A stretch of 64,000 nt of DNA. Origin: Dimorphilus gyrociliatus. Lineage: Eukaryota; Annelida; Polychaeta; Dinophilidae. The stretch lies in NCBI GenBank assembly GCA_904063045.1, contig CAJFCJ010000013.1:356623-420622 (forward strand). Reading direction: 5' to 3'. Positions 37,938 through 50,871 of this stretch are shown here, piece by piece; position 1 is the first letter of the stretch; every line of letters starts with the position of its first letter. The translations under genes and the position numbers were made by a program. The notes under the pieces are model-generated. The model had not been told where the DNA came from and did no database searches. It worked only from the letters and a program-made list of their open reading frames with translations.

Positions 37938-38579
37938 TTTCTTATCCTTGTGGTTAGCCTCATAATTTTGTATATATTATGGCGGATAATACTTTAAAAT
38001 GATTTAATCGCGAACGATTATTAGCCAACGTGTCTTTCGTTGATGTGCTTTATATCGTCTACTACTAACCGGATGTTGGATACTTGCTTTTCCAGTTCCG
38101 CAGAAAATTAATAAATGTTTTTTTTTAAAGTTTTTAAAAAATTTGTGTTACGATTAATCGATAGATTGAATATTCTTTTATTTTTTATCATGTCTAATGA
38201 AGAATGGAAAATGTGATTTAAAGAAGTTGACAGGAATTTAACACCAACTGTTTATTGTCACGTGACTATAGGTGAGCGATCGATCGAAGTTAGCATAGAA
38301 TCGATTTTAGACTCTTTAATTTCACATTTAAACGCTGGACTAAAAGTTCAATAGAGTGTTCAGGGGGTCATTATATTACGATCGGAAAACATTGGTAACC
38401 TTTTACGAATTTCTGTTCAATCTTTGCAAGCATATTTTGAATAGTAGTACCTGGAATTCATATCGGTCAATGTAAGTATCGATTTGAGGATCGAAGTCGA
38501 TTATCGCTCACTCATATTGTGAACTTCACTCGGTGGCGCAGACGCAGTTGATTATTTGGCTGTTTCAAAAAAGACAATA
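37938..38579. promoter_or_regulatory. Bidirectional promoter region, Pelota/NHERF
   Basis: 642 bp between two divergent start codons. Contains a 10-bp E-box palindrome GTCACGTGAC at 38257-38266. A perfect 9-bp inverted repeat (GTGAGCGAT at 38272-38280 and ATCGCTCAC at 38503-38511) spans about 220 bp. No TATA box is clear. Confidence 0.45.
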
Positions 38580-41313
38580 ATGGCTCTAGAAGAAGGACAC
38601 ATACCACGTTTATGCCATTTGAAAAAGTGGAGTGATTTCCAAGGTTATGGCTTTAATTTGCACGCTGAGAAATCCAGACAGGGGCAATTTGTTGGTAAAG
38701 TAGACGATAATTCCCCTGCCCAAAGAGTTGGTCTTAGAGAACACGATAGAATTGTTGAAGTTAATGGTGTTAATATATCAAATGAAAATCACCAACAAGT
38801 TGTAAATAGAATTAAGGAGACTCCTAATGAGACTCGTTTATTGGTAGTTGACAAAGTAGCTGAAGAATACTACAAGCAAAAGGATATTGTCATCCATAGT
38901 AATCACGATGATGTAGAAGTTCATATATGTCCTGATACCTCTCAAGAAGGTCAGTAGCACAATCTTAAAATATTATAAAAATTTCACCACTATAATCTAT
39001 AAAACGGTATAACGATGAAAAATTTTGATCTCGACCTATCGTAAATCTGTAATCTACTTGAATCAGTAATTTTACAGATTGATAATAGCCATGGTACAAC
39101 CGATAAAGTTTTTTAGATAATTATTTGTCTATACACGCTCTATATAATGAAAAAGATCAAACAGTTAAAAAAAAAGAGAGAAACCTAATAATAATTTACA
39201 AGTAGAAAGGAATACCACTAGGTTTAGTGACCGTTTGATAACTGTATCGTTAATATCGTGACTCTGCATAACATTATATTATTATAAAAGAAATTTGATA
39301 ACAGAGGTAAAAGTTTATAAAGTCGGAGAAGCAGCATCACAGGTCACAGCTGAGGTGGAGCTGAATCATGAGCCGGAAGTAAGTGACTCTTTTTAATGAA
39401 CTAATATATGCTTCTTTGTCATAAACCAATACATAATTATCTAACGGATCGACACGGATTGTAAAGATCAGTCGATAAAATTCAAAAGCTCATATTTAAT
39501 GAAATTGAATAATCTTTTACTTTTTTTTAAAGAGGGATGATAAAGTTGAAGTGAACAATCATCCAGATGTTATCGAGTCATCTACCCCTGCCGAAGTGAG
39601 TTAAATACTAAATAAACAATTAAATACTAGCAGCAAATTGAAAGCGATGTCTTTTTATTCTTTTATTGAATTTGGTTTTATGCTGTTTAAATAACTGAGT
39701 GAATAGATTGTTTGAATTTCGCTTTCTTTTTGTTTTAAATTGACTACTTTCATTCCAAAATGAAAGTAAAAACAAAAAAAAAAAAATCAAGGAGAAGCAT
39801 AAAAATTGTATTAAAAAGTTACAAAAATTTTTTATTATTTATCAATGATAAAAATCGATAATTTCCTATCCGGAAATAATTGTACTCGTTGTTTCAAGCG
39901 TCAAGATGTTGCTAGAATTGGCCAGTTAAATTGCATGCTGTATCAGCCGCTTATGTGATAAAGTGGCAGATTTAAGTGTTGTAGCGTTTTATGGCGCTTT
40001 TGTGCATGCTCTTACATGTCATTGCAGGTGCAAGCAGTAAGTGACATCCCACCAGCTGAAGAACCAAAAGTTGATGAGCAGCAGTTAGATGTACAAAAAC
40101 AAGAAGAAGAGCCTGCTAAAGAGGAACCAACGAGCGAGTCAAATAACAATGAAGATGAAAGAGCGGAGAAAGTGGTAGAGGTGTGCATGAAATCTTATAC
40201 CTTCTTTTTGATTCTAACAAGAAGAGTAATATATGCTATGTTCTAAGCACCGCGCTTTATCTCTTTTTGTCTGTCTTTATGCTTATATTTTTTTCGCTAT
40301 TTTTTTAAAACGTGTCCTACTCGCGATTCGTGTTTTTTAGTTTTTTTTTTCAAAATTATTAACTGGTTATTGACTCGGTTCAAACTGAAAACCAAAAAAA
40401 TTAATGGAAAAAAAAGCGAAATATTATCATATATTAAAAATAGTACTGCAGCATGAGTTTTATGAAATTTTAGGCAGCAGTCGTGGCTGCAGCTATTATT
40501 GTGGAAACTGAGAAAGGGGAATATGAAGTAAATGGCATCAACGATAAGAAGGATGAGACCAAACTAGAGGAGCAAGAAGTTATTGATGACCTAGAGAATT
40601 TAGCAATTGAGCAACAGAAATCATCGCGATCGTCGACTGTTTCTTCGACAGCTTCTTTAGATGTAAACGGCCAAAAGGAATACGATCTATCGACGGCTGT
40701 TAATCCACCAGAAGAAGATACTGCAGTTTGTGTTACTGCCATTAAGTCTGAGGTGACTCAATTCACGTTCCATAAATCTCAACTATGGATGATTACCCTT
40801 TCATAAACGAAATGCTTCTCTTATTTTTCATTGCTTATTTACAATTGATTACTGACCTTTTATCCTCAATAATTAATTAATGATTTGTTTTTTTATTACT
40901 ACTATTATTTTGGTGGTTTATGGTTCAGACTCGTTTCACTCTATAAAAGTTGATTTATTTTTTTTCTCAAATTAGAAAAAAGTTTTTATTCGCCAACTTA
41001 ATCATGATCTTTACAAAACATTAAATGTGTAATTTATTTTCTTTATATTTAATAATTGAAGTGTTAATCGTGAATTTAATTTTTTTTAATTATTTATTTC
41101 TAATAGAATCCGGCATCGTATACAGATAATATTCAAGAGGTTCAAAGAGCGACTGATGAAACAATGGCCAACTCAAGACATTCTGTAGTTGTCGGCGGTG
41201 TAGAATTTGCTGGCTCAGTTAGAGAGGCACGCGAAAAGATGAAAAAGAAAACAGACGTTCGAGGGGGACAACAAAATATGAGAGAAAAATATGATCTATT
41301 AAATCGTCTTTAA
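38580..41313 (+). CDS. NHERF/EBP50-like PDZ scaffold with ERM-binding tail
   Basis: Links membrane transporters and receptors to ezrin-radixin-moesin and actin at the cell cortex. Exons are 38580-38949, 39305-39378, 39533-39595, 40028-40180, 40474-40752 and 41107-41313, giving 381 residues. One PDZ domain covers about residues 8-92: PRLCHLKKW, carboxylate loop GYGF, GLREHDRIVEVNGVNI, HQQVVNRIKE. A long acidic, disordered middle follows. The last ~45 residues (VREAREKMKKKT...MREKYDLLNRL) resemble the EB domain of NHERF1, whose end is MDWSKKNELFSNL. Vertebrate NHERF1 and NHERF2 have two PDZ domains; this has one. The Met at 38580 is the first ATG. A polyadenylation signal lies near 41641. Confidence 0.85.
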
Positions 41314-43130
41314 TGGATCATTCAAACCACCTAAAATTAGTTTTGAAGATAGCAAAAATTAAAAATAATATTTTAGTTATGGAAAAGACTTATTTAGTAA
41401 AATTCTTTTGTGATATAAACAAAAACATTACAAAATTGGTTATTTTTGCGTATGATTCCGATATTTTCACATTTTTACGGACCACTTAACTAGTTTCTCT
41501 GTGTAGAAACTTTTCTGCTGGACCAAGGGATGTCATTAACTTCGTTCTTTATTGCTCTTTATCCACTGATCGGCTGCATAATGCTAAGTAATTTTCTCAA
41601 AAGGAATAATTTTTTCTATTAGTATATGCAAGTATTTTAGAATAAATAAATATAACAATTGTATATACAGTTATATACAGTTTTTTCTACGCTTAACATT
41701 TCATCTTATAACAATTTGAACTGTTAAAATGGTCTATTTAATTTTTTGAATTTGTATTTTGTAAAGGTATTTATTCATTCCATTTCCTTGTCTTCCCTTG
41801 TTTTAATGATCGACCTATTCGCTTCCGTTTTTTTAATACTTTTTCTCCTTGGCCCGACATTTTGCGGATTACTCATGAATTTTGTCTTTTGACACGAATT
41901 TTTATCTTTTATCTATTGAAAACGATATCAAAAATATAGTCGGTCAGCTTGTGGTGACAGTCTGTATAATGTTCAAATGTGTTTCAATTTTCCATTCAAT
42001 TTCCATTTCAACTTTGACCTAAGCCACAAACTCCTTAAGTTAACAAAGACTCCTTAGAAAATACCGTCCTCGAACCGTTTTTATTCGCTATCTATTCAAT
42101 AACATAAGTTGAGTTTGTCAATTTTCCGACTACCTAATCGTGTTGGTCTTAACAAGGGACGATTAGTTGATCAGCTTAATTAAATTCCATTAGATTAGTC
42201 CTTTTTCGATGTTTAACAAATAATGATCGTTTGGTGTCCTAAATCTCTCGTGCTTTTCAGTCAATCCTCATGGAATGACAACGATTTTGTATGAACATTG
42301 AAGTGGACTTTGATGTTTGTTTGCCATACAGATATTGTAATTTTATGCTTTCCGTCACTAATATAAATTATACTTTGATCCGCTTGAGTAGGTTTGATTT
42401 TATCTAACTGCTATAGCAAAAGTTCGTAGTTAATAGCATAAATGATGTCGTTCACTCAGCTAACGCTCTAGATCATGATACTTTACTTTTAATGTGAAAG
42501 TACGGTACAATAGGTTCAACTTTATCCAATGCTTCGGTCATTACATCGAGTAGATGAAGTATAAAATCAACATCGTTTCCCTGTATTGGATTTTAGCTAA
42601 TAGGCTTAATTCGATTTTGAATCATTTTACACTTAGAGGACTTTTTAAGCGTTCACTCCTGGATCGAGTTGCTTTTTCTCCGGTATAGAGTTCTTTTACC
42701 TAGAGCTAATGAAATATTTTATTCTTATTAGAGTGTAAAGTTTTTATCTTTATCCTTATCTCTACTTCTTCTTTTCGTTGCCCCTCTTTTCGTAAATATT
42801 TTATTCATTAAACAAAAAGTCTATTCAATCCAACAAACAGCGATTCAATGTACAGTATATTTTGTCTTTAAAGAAAAGCTTCATGCTCTCTACAGGTTCT
42901 GAAAGATTGCAGGACAACAAAAACAACAGTATAATTTCTATTGAATAACGTTATAAACAGAAAATATATGCCCTTCTAAAATATATTTTTATCACGGTCA
43001 AGGACAAACGAAAGATAAAAAGGAAAGTATGTGCAGTGTTGCTGGTATACCTTTATAAAAATATACTTTTTGGAAGAGTTTACAATGGTAGAAAACAAGA
43101 AGAAGTATGTATTAATGGGCTAACAGGCTT
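41314..43130. other. Intergenic between convergent NHERF and nuclear receptor
   Basis: 3' UTRs of both genes are expected here. I see no further coding exon. Confidence 0.45.
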
Positions 43131-45142
43131 CTATTTGTCATACATCAGCATTGCACCATGATTCGATGAATCTTCCTCACTTTCGTCCGAACAATACTTT
43201 ATACACCCTTCAGGAGGTTGGTCTATTCTAAAATTCATGATAAGTTCACTCTGTTCTTGATTCAAGGGAAATAGGGCGGGTAAAACTTGGAATATATTAT
43301 ATAAGATGTAACCGCCATCGGAGTGATTTTTGTTAATCTCGTAGGTCAGTACTTCTATGTAAAACTGATGTAAAGTCTTGATATTTCTTACATCGGCTAA
43401 TCCTTTGCGTTCTGTTGGGGCGGGGGAGAAAAGGAAAAGATATGGGAAAAATGTTGAAAAAAGAATGGGGAAGGGGTCATCAACGAAAATATTCGAAAGT
43501 ATTTACCTGGTAACATAAGCTGCACGGCGCAAAGAAGAACCAATTCTGATCTTTGTAGGCGGCAGCTATTTATCTGACAAGCTAGTCTCATCATTTCGTT
43601 AACAATGCGTTCAGGTAGGAAATGGCACATCCACCACTTGGAGAATGTCGCTCCGCATGGTAGTCTCATCCACATATCGCCTCTTTCTTCGAATAGCATA
43701 GCATTCATGATTAGCCATACATCAAAGTAGCCCTCCTCCATCAGTGCCTTTTGATCTTTGTATGACAAACCATGGAATCCTGGTATATTTCTACATAGGC
43801 CAAATATATCATCGTTTAACCTATTGATAAATTCCATGAATTCGTCGTACATGTAAACAATTAGTTGTCTATTGGCCTTTTTAATTGTGTTCAAGTGATG
43901 AATTGGTAGTTTACCGGACAATTCTTTATACATTTTCTCTTTACAGTCTTTCATATATTTGGTAAAGCGATTGTCAATTCTCTGGCATATGTCCGTTATT
44001 CTCATATATAATTCGTCAACCTCCTCCTTAGACCTATAGGCTTTAGTTCGTTCAAATTTTACAATATTTGTCAAGTCGAGTTGAGCTTGTTCGCTTTGAG
44101 TCATTACAATATCTTTCGGCAGTCTAAAAAAGTTGTCGAAAGTGTTGAATTGATCATCTCCAGTAGATGGCATTAGATATGATGGACTTAGGTAAGAATC
44201 AAAGTCAAAGGGCTCGTTATCTTCAGGATTTATTAGCTTGAGCATATCATCATCGTTGAATTCAAGATCATGCTTTTCTAACGAACCTCTAATTTGCTCA
44301 GAATTCTCATAGGCTTGCCGAGGCGCCGCCGCTGCCGTTGTAGAACTAATCGTTGGATTTTGACTGTAAGTCGGTAGTTTGCTGGGGAAAACGCTATGAA
44401 TCGCTGGTAACGTTTGTCCTGTGGGATTTCCTGGATATAGGCCTTTCGCAGTTGTAATACTCGCCGTCGATTGGGCTTTCATTAGTTGTTTAATCATTTC
44501 GTATCTCCTATTGTCGTCGAGGGATGAGTCTTGCATAACAAGGCTAATCAGTTTCGTACAATTAGTTTGGTCCGTTAAAACGGGAGGGGCGGAGAGAGAT
44601 GGAGGAGGTTGCATGGGTTTATACATGGGAGTAGTGGGAATTGGAGGAGGGGCACTTGGAGGAGCACTCGGAGGGGCATTCGGAGGGGGTTGATATAGGA
44701 ATTGTGAGCCTCCATTGGCATATGTAAGCAGAGGCTGAGGAACAGCAACTGGAGAGGCTATTGCTCCTGTTGAAACATTCATAATAAAATTTCGATTATG
44801 TTGATTTGCACTTGTCGAATCCGCTAACATTCTCGTTGTTTGTACAGCCTCCAGAGCTTTTTCCTTATCCACTTTCGGTATACGACCCATCTTTACCGCT
44901 TCTAAGGACATACCCGCCTGGAGGCATCTCCGAAATCTACAAGCTTTACACCTGTTCCTATTCTGTGGGTTTAGTACGCATTTCTCCCCAAAATAACATT
45001 TATAACTTTCATTCTTGGTGATGCTCCTCTTAAAAAATCCTTTACATCCTTCGCAGGTGGCAACTCCGTAATGAACTCCTGTAGCTTTATCGCTACACAC
45101 ACGACAGTTGCCGAATGGAAACGGCACTACACTCTGCGGCAT
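43131..45142 (-). CDS. Nuclear receptor, NR1-like
   Basis: A DNA-binding transcription factor. Minus-strand exons are 45142-43507 and 43411-43131, giving about 638 residues from the ATG at 45142. The two-finger DNA-binding domain starts CRVCSDKATGVHYGVATCEGCKGFF (P-box CEGCKG) and continues through CVLNPQNRNRCKACRFRRCL to AVKMGRIPKVDKEKAL. A hinge of about 250 residues is rich in Pro, Ser and Ala. The C-terminal third is a divergent ligand-binding domain (MWMRLPCGATFSKWWM region). I see no typical AF-2 helix; the end is acidic and Ser-rich. An acceptor-like TGCCAG lies just before 45144, so upstream 5' exons are likely. The A-V-K-M-G-R-I-P-K box recalls invertebrate NR1 receptors of the HR97/NR1P type, unproven. 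Confidence 0.88.
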
Positions 45143-45412
45143 AACTGGCAAGAGATCGTTCACGAATTAGTTTAAACGCTTAAACAAACAATGACGAATG
45201 TTGACTTAAGAACTAAATGCGCCATATCTAAACAGGCATTTTGATAATAAAAAAAAAGAGTTGACTAAAATATTTTAAGAAAATCCTTAGCGTTTAAATA
45301 AATATATAACGTTAAATATTTATATTACAAACTTTTAATATATATATATATATTGAAAGAGAAAAGAGATAGATGAATTATGTCCATAATACAATATATA
45401 TATATATTGTTT

Positions 45413-45456
<44 letters not shown>

Positions 45457-46563
45457 AGTTACGTTTATCTTTTATCGTCTCTGTTCTACGTTTTAGCCTT
45501 TGTTTTTTTCTTTTCTTTTCTTTCATTATTACTTTAAATACATATTTCCATCTTATAAACTTCTTTACCTTTTATTTTTTTCTTGAGCTAGGCCTATTGG
45601 AATTCTTACACGTTTTCGCCAGATTATTAAATGTTCATTAAGGTCACGTAAACTCTTATACAAACAACTGAATATCGACACTTACCGCCAGCCAACCTCT
45701 GATTGAAAAATGTAAGATCTCAAGTGTTTCGCTTGTCCTCATTTTAAACAGATAACAGCCTCGAATAGGTCTATTTCTCGTTTTATGATAGCTATTATAT
45801 TGCCTTATCTAAGCGATCGATTCCGTTCATTGTCACACATATTGTTAATATAATATATTAATTTATAGATTTTCTTATCGATATTTAAATATTCATGAGA
45901 TAGATAGAAACATAGTTAATATTGTTTTTCATGAACAATATCTAAATATTTCTCTGTATTGATATTTTTTCTACAAATCTTATCTATTTAATAAAAAAAA
46001 AACAAAAGACATGTTGTCTTGTGATTGTTATTAAAATTATATACAATTGTTATCTATGAATACAATAACGCCATCTTGTTCAGATTTTCTACTAGAGTGT
46101 ATTTTCGAAAGAAATTAGAAAAAGCACATAATATTTATTAGCTTAGCAATAGTAATTATGAATTATTTGTTTACTATTGTTAACTTAAGAATTCTATTTT
46201 TGATTTTTATTTACAATTGGTAAAATTTTTTTCTTTATGATCTTTTTTAAAATAAACAAACAAACAAAAAGTAGCATAGTTTTCTCTTCTTTTATCATAT
46301 ATATACAACTAGCACAGAAAGAGAGATTAATGTAAAGTGGTTTTTTTTTTGTTTGTTTTGTTTAATTACATTAATACAATATAATTGGATAGATTTTTGT
46401 TTTAAAGAGATAACTACAGTCTAGCAAAGAGATTCGTGCCAAGCGCCAAAATATAATGCAGATCGACTGGTGTGTATACAAACGCATTACGAGTAAAGAT
46501 TTATATATTCATAAATTATAACTGAACGACGGACGAGTGGTCTTGAACTAAAGTAAAGTCGAT

Positions 46564-46602
<39 letters not shown>

Positions 46603-47013
46603 TATATACAGTATATATATATATATATATATATATATCCTATATTGATCTAGATATAGTTATTTTTATATAATATCTTTAAAATGCCTTCTTTCATGGA
46701 AATAAACAAAAAATAAACAAGAAAAAAATACGGTTTTGACTTAGTTCGGTAGACAATTTGCATATTATTAGGACACATACAGTACATACAGTATATGCAC
46801 TTGAATGTACTATACAAAAGGGTTTTTATAGATTAACATGTTGTATATGTTAATCCCTTCATTTTTTGTAAAATGTGACTCACTAATTTATGATTGGCGT
46901 TAGAAGAGCAAAAAAAAAAGAAAGAAAATAAAATAATAATTCAATAATCACTCGATAGCGGAAAAAAAAGTAACATTTTTTTTTTAAAGCAAATTTCTTC
47001 AAGAAACGCTCGC
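45143..47013. other. Intergenic, repeat-rich
   Basis: Holds a (CT)n run at 45418-45453 and long TA tracts at 46565-46638. An AGATGGCG octamer (reverse) lies at 46069-46076. Upstream non-coding exons of the nuclear receptor and the 3' UTR of TMEM132 are expected here. No coding exon is seen. Confidence 0.5.
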
Positions 47014-50000
47014 CTACGCAGTTGATTCTTTTAGATTATCGAAATAGGTCATCAATTGGTGATAGGACAGATTTGATAATTTCTGCCAGCTGTCCTCTTC
47101 CGATTCAGAAACAATAGGGTTCGAAGTTATTCGAACTGAGCATTCAGAGCCTTTGTAGGTTGAGATAACCGAATTACGATTGGAGGATGTCGGTGGAGAA
47201 GAGGGCGTAGAGTTCGATGCAGATGACGTCGATATATTAGCGTTAAAATCTTCTTGTGGTAGTAGACTGCGGCTGCAACGAGTATCGATCGCGTTGCGTT
47301 CGAGCGTCTCTCGGCCAATCCATACCCAATCGTGAGCCGTTGTGTCGGCCGATGATTGCACGACTTTGCCACGTCGATACCGTAATACGAATATAAAGCA
47401 ATTCGCAGCAAAGACAACTATGGCTATACAAAAGACGGCTAGCAAGATGTACATACCCAACTCTAGGGAGGTGACTCGCTTGCCTTCGTCTCCCACATTA
47501 GAATTTATAGCCGCTGCTTTGGCTGCTGATTGTTCATTCTGTAATTGTGCCTCACTGGCGGCAGCGTGTCGGTTGCCTCCATCTTGAGCGGCGTCACGCT
47601 GAGGTTGTGGATCAACGACGTCGGCGTCTATTAATACTTTTGTTTTTGCTAGCGGAATTTTGCCGCAGCGACTATCACTATAAACTGTAACTGATATCAA
47701 TTCTCCGATCCCTATGCCAAAACCTCTCACCATTGGTGTTGTAGACTGTCCATTTATCACTTCAAGAAGTTGTTCATCTTCACTTACTGTTGTAACATGT
47801 ATGTGACGAGCATCAACATCAGTCACCAGCTCTCTTAAACCATCCGAATAATGTAAGGTGATAATAAGAGACGCTGTACTTTCCGATCGAACTAGTCTGC
47901 CCTTGCGCCTAATATTAATAGCTAACGTTGCGTGCATTCCCATTTCTGGTTTGACGTCAACCGATAGTGAAGAGACAGGTAAAGCGCTTACTTTATCTAC
48001 TGTAACTTTACCCTCTACCTCAAGAGATGCCTTTCCGAGACTGAGTCCAGTGAGAGATTTGGCAATTAACCTGGTTCTACCGTTCGCCAACCCTCTTACA
48101 AATACTGCACCATTCTTTTTTCGCCGTAAGGTTGCCACTCCTCTGTCTGTTAAACTTAAAAATCTTTGGACAAGATGAGTTATATCCATATAAGCCTTTC
48201 CAGCAACGTAATAAATTTTTTCTCCATCTTCTTCAATATAGAATCTTGTGTAGACCTTTACGTCCGTTTGTTGATACCGTAGATTGCACTTCTTCTCCAA
48301 TTTCCATCTCTTTATCTCACTCAGCCGGCTGTCGGATAGGACTATCTTGACCGGCAATTCTGGCTGCCAGACTCGTAGGAAAACAATGGATGTATAAGAT
48401 AGATATTTGGCTTCGACGCTAACTAAAGCTGAGTTTGCTTTGACTGGATCTAATCCAATGTATAATTCTTTGCATTTTCTCACCTTTGTATGGGAATAAG
48501 TTTTGATTATAAATATTGGAACAATATTTATTGCATAGGGGATTTTGTTTATGTATAAAATTAACAGGATATCTCACATTTAGTATACGCATGTCCCCTG
48601 AGGAGCATTCACTTTTTAGGGTTACATCTGTAACTCTGCCAGTATTGAGAGAGACTTTATATATTCTGATCGGCCATCGAGCTTCCTTTCCACTCAATAC
48701 AGCTGTATTGAATAATTCCTTCGTCTGAAAGAGCACAAAAACCTATTAATCATTTATTTTGATATGATTTAACGGAAAATCGGGAATAGCGTAAAGGATT
48801 TACAAAGAGAAATAAAGGGTCGCCATAGGCCAATATAGCTAATATATACCTTGATAACAGGGACTATAGTCGTAAGGGGCATTAAAGAGAATTTCTCGAT
48901 TATACTCCTCCTACGACTTTTCAGATTCGTCAACGTCAAATGAGGTCGACGTTTAAGCGTCTTTACATTATCCATTTTCAAAAGCCAATCGAATACATGC
49001 ACAGATCTGTTAGATAATCAAAAAATTCAATAAGCGAAAAAGTGATAGATAGTTGTCAGATGTTCTGGCCTTGGTAAATATATGTAGATATCAAAACAGC
49101 CAGAAAGTGAGATTGAGCGAGAGATGAGACGGGAGACAGGCAGTAAAGAGATATAGAATGAAAGAAATAAAGAGAGAGATAGATTGATATATAGATAGTT
49201 ATAAAGATAGGCAGGCAGATGGATAAAGAAAAAATAGGTAAAGTTGAAAAAGAAGTAGGGACAGGAGAAAATGATCGATAGAGAAGAAAAGAGCGATGGT
49301 ATCAGGCACCCTGCATGTAATATAAACAAGGCGTACGTAGTGGATTCGAGTAATTCTTTAAAGGGTAATGCGTTATGGTGGAGAGATTGTCATAAACTAT
49401 CAGCGTATCTTGTTAATATATAATAGTTGGTGAGTGAAATTGAATGTTGTGAGTGGAAAAAGGTCGAGCTATTTGAGTGAATAGTGGTAGATAACGAAGC
49501 TAGAAAGAGAAATATGGCAAACCTGCTATCTTCAGATTCTTTACATCTTGCAATAACTTTTACTTCATCTCTCTTCCTTCTTTTCGTTTTTGTGACCTCT
49601 GTTGTCCAAGTGTGCGTCTGCGTTTGTACAGCCAATATTTTCAATCCGTGCTTTCCTCTTGCTCTTATAACTGCGTTCCCACAAAAATTCGATTTAGCGT
49701 AGACGCCTACTGTAAATTTACTACCGGGCGCTACTTGATGTTGGGGAATGTGAACGACGAGGCCGTCTCCTAATTGTATTTCCTTATACGAAGTTTGTAA
49801 AAATTTCAGACGTACGCTGCCAATAAGCGATTTCCGACTAGAGTTTTTAGAGCAGGAAGAAGACCGTTTATCAAACGAAGAAACTTTCTGATAAATAGGT
49901 ATTGCTGATGATACTGAGAAAAAGGAGACTGGCAGAGTAATTTTTACGAGGATAGTACCCTTCATAATGGCCTCTGATGATAATATTGAATGGCCCTGTT

Positions 50001-50342
50001 CGATAATAGCCTCAACGCATATGGGCTCACTTGTTGGAGCATGGAAAAGAACGTCAACGAATGGACGAATGCTGGATATCGGTTCCTTTCCAATAATATG
50101 AGCTGTAACCCCGTCTGATGGATGAGTGCTTTCGTTACCGAATGCTGCCTGAAGCGTTTCGTTACCAATTCTAACCGACGTCTCTATCGATCCGGAACCT
50201 ATTGCCAACGTTGGATCGTTAGGGGAGGCAGTTAGGGCAGTATGAAGCTGTAGAAACGACGGATCGAGTGAAGGTGTTAAAGGCTTTAATAAGTAAGCAT
50301 CTTTAGGTAGCGTCAAGTTTACTGGGAAATCTGCTAAACTTC
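47014..50342 (-). CDS. tmem132: TMEM132-family single-pass membrane protein (5' end missing)
   Basis: A neuronal cell-surface family thought to link adhesion to the actin cytoskeleton. Minus-strand exons are 50342-49523, 49006-48850, 48724-48578 and 48483-47014, giving about 865 residues. Family landmarks are LFNTAVLSGKEARWPIRIYKV, VKIVLSDSRLSEIKRWKL and HDWVWIGRETLE. One transmembrane helix (MYILLAVFCIAIVVFAANCF) is followed by a ~120-residue cytoplasmic tail. The ectodomain has the Ig-like repeats of the family. The 5'-most exon begins mid-codon (phase 1) after an acceptor at 50343-50350 and has no Met, so a signal-peptide exon lies upstream, unidentified. Human members are about 1,000-1,100 residues. 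Confidence 0.9.
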
Positions 50343-50829
50343 CTGTTCAATGAATAATAATTAGGTTATTTATACAGGTGATCTAATAGGGGAAAAAAAA
50401 GCAGCGCCCCGCTGAAATACTAAACTGCTGATCGATCGAATGTCAAATAGTCAAAAAATACAAAAGTAGCTACTTAACAAAAAGAGATAAATAGGAAGTT
50501 ATTGCCTTAGGTTAATTCAAGTACAGCTATAACAACTAAATAATAAAAGTTTCGGTTTTGGGACTCTTGCAGTATTTTCAGCCTATAGGGATTTCTGCGT
50601 CTGCATGGTAAATTAGCTATATAACTGTAGGGGCCTAGCCAATATACTGTTTGGATATAAATATATGTATACTGTTTATTGTTTATAGATGTATATACTG
50701 TATATATAATTTTTTTTTATGAAGATAAATATAGGAAATATATGATAAAATCTGAAGATAAATAGACTTTTAAAAATATATCCTGTTTATATTTATATAT
50801 ATTTAAATATATTTATAAATACAACTTAA

Positions 50830-50871
<42 letters not shown>

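Noticed and set aside
38556-38579. Upstream start for NHERF
   Set aside because: The longer frame opens with TTG. The ATG at 38580 gives the usual NHERF N-terminus.
42901-43130. Possible extra exon downstream of the nuclear receptor
   Set aside because: The receptor frame ends at a stop at 43131, and nothing coding-like is seen in the rest.
44421-45021. Open frames on the + strand within the nuclear receptor
   Set aside because: They are shadows of the receptor coding strand.
45143-45163. Upstream start for the nuclear receptor
   Set aside because: The longer frame opens with GTG and crosses a likely splice acceptor, so I used the ATG at 45142.
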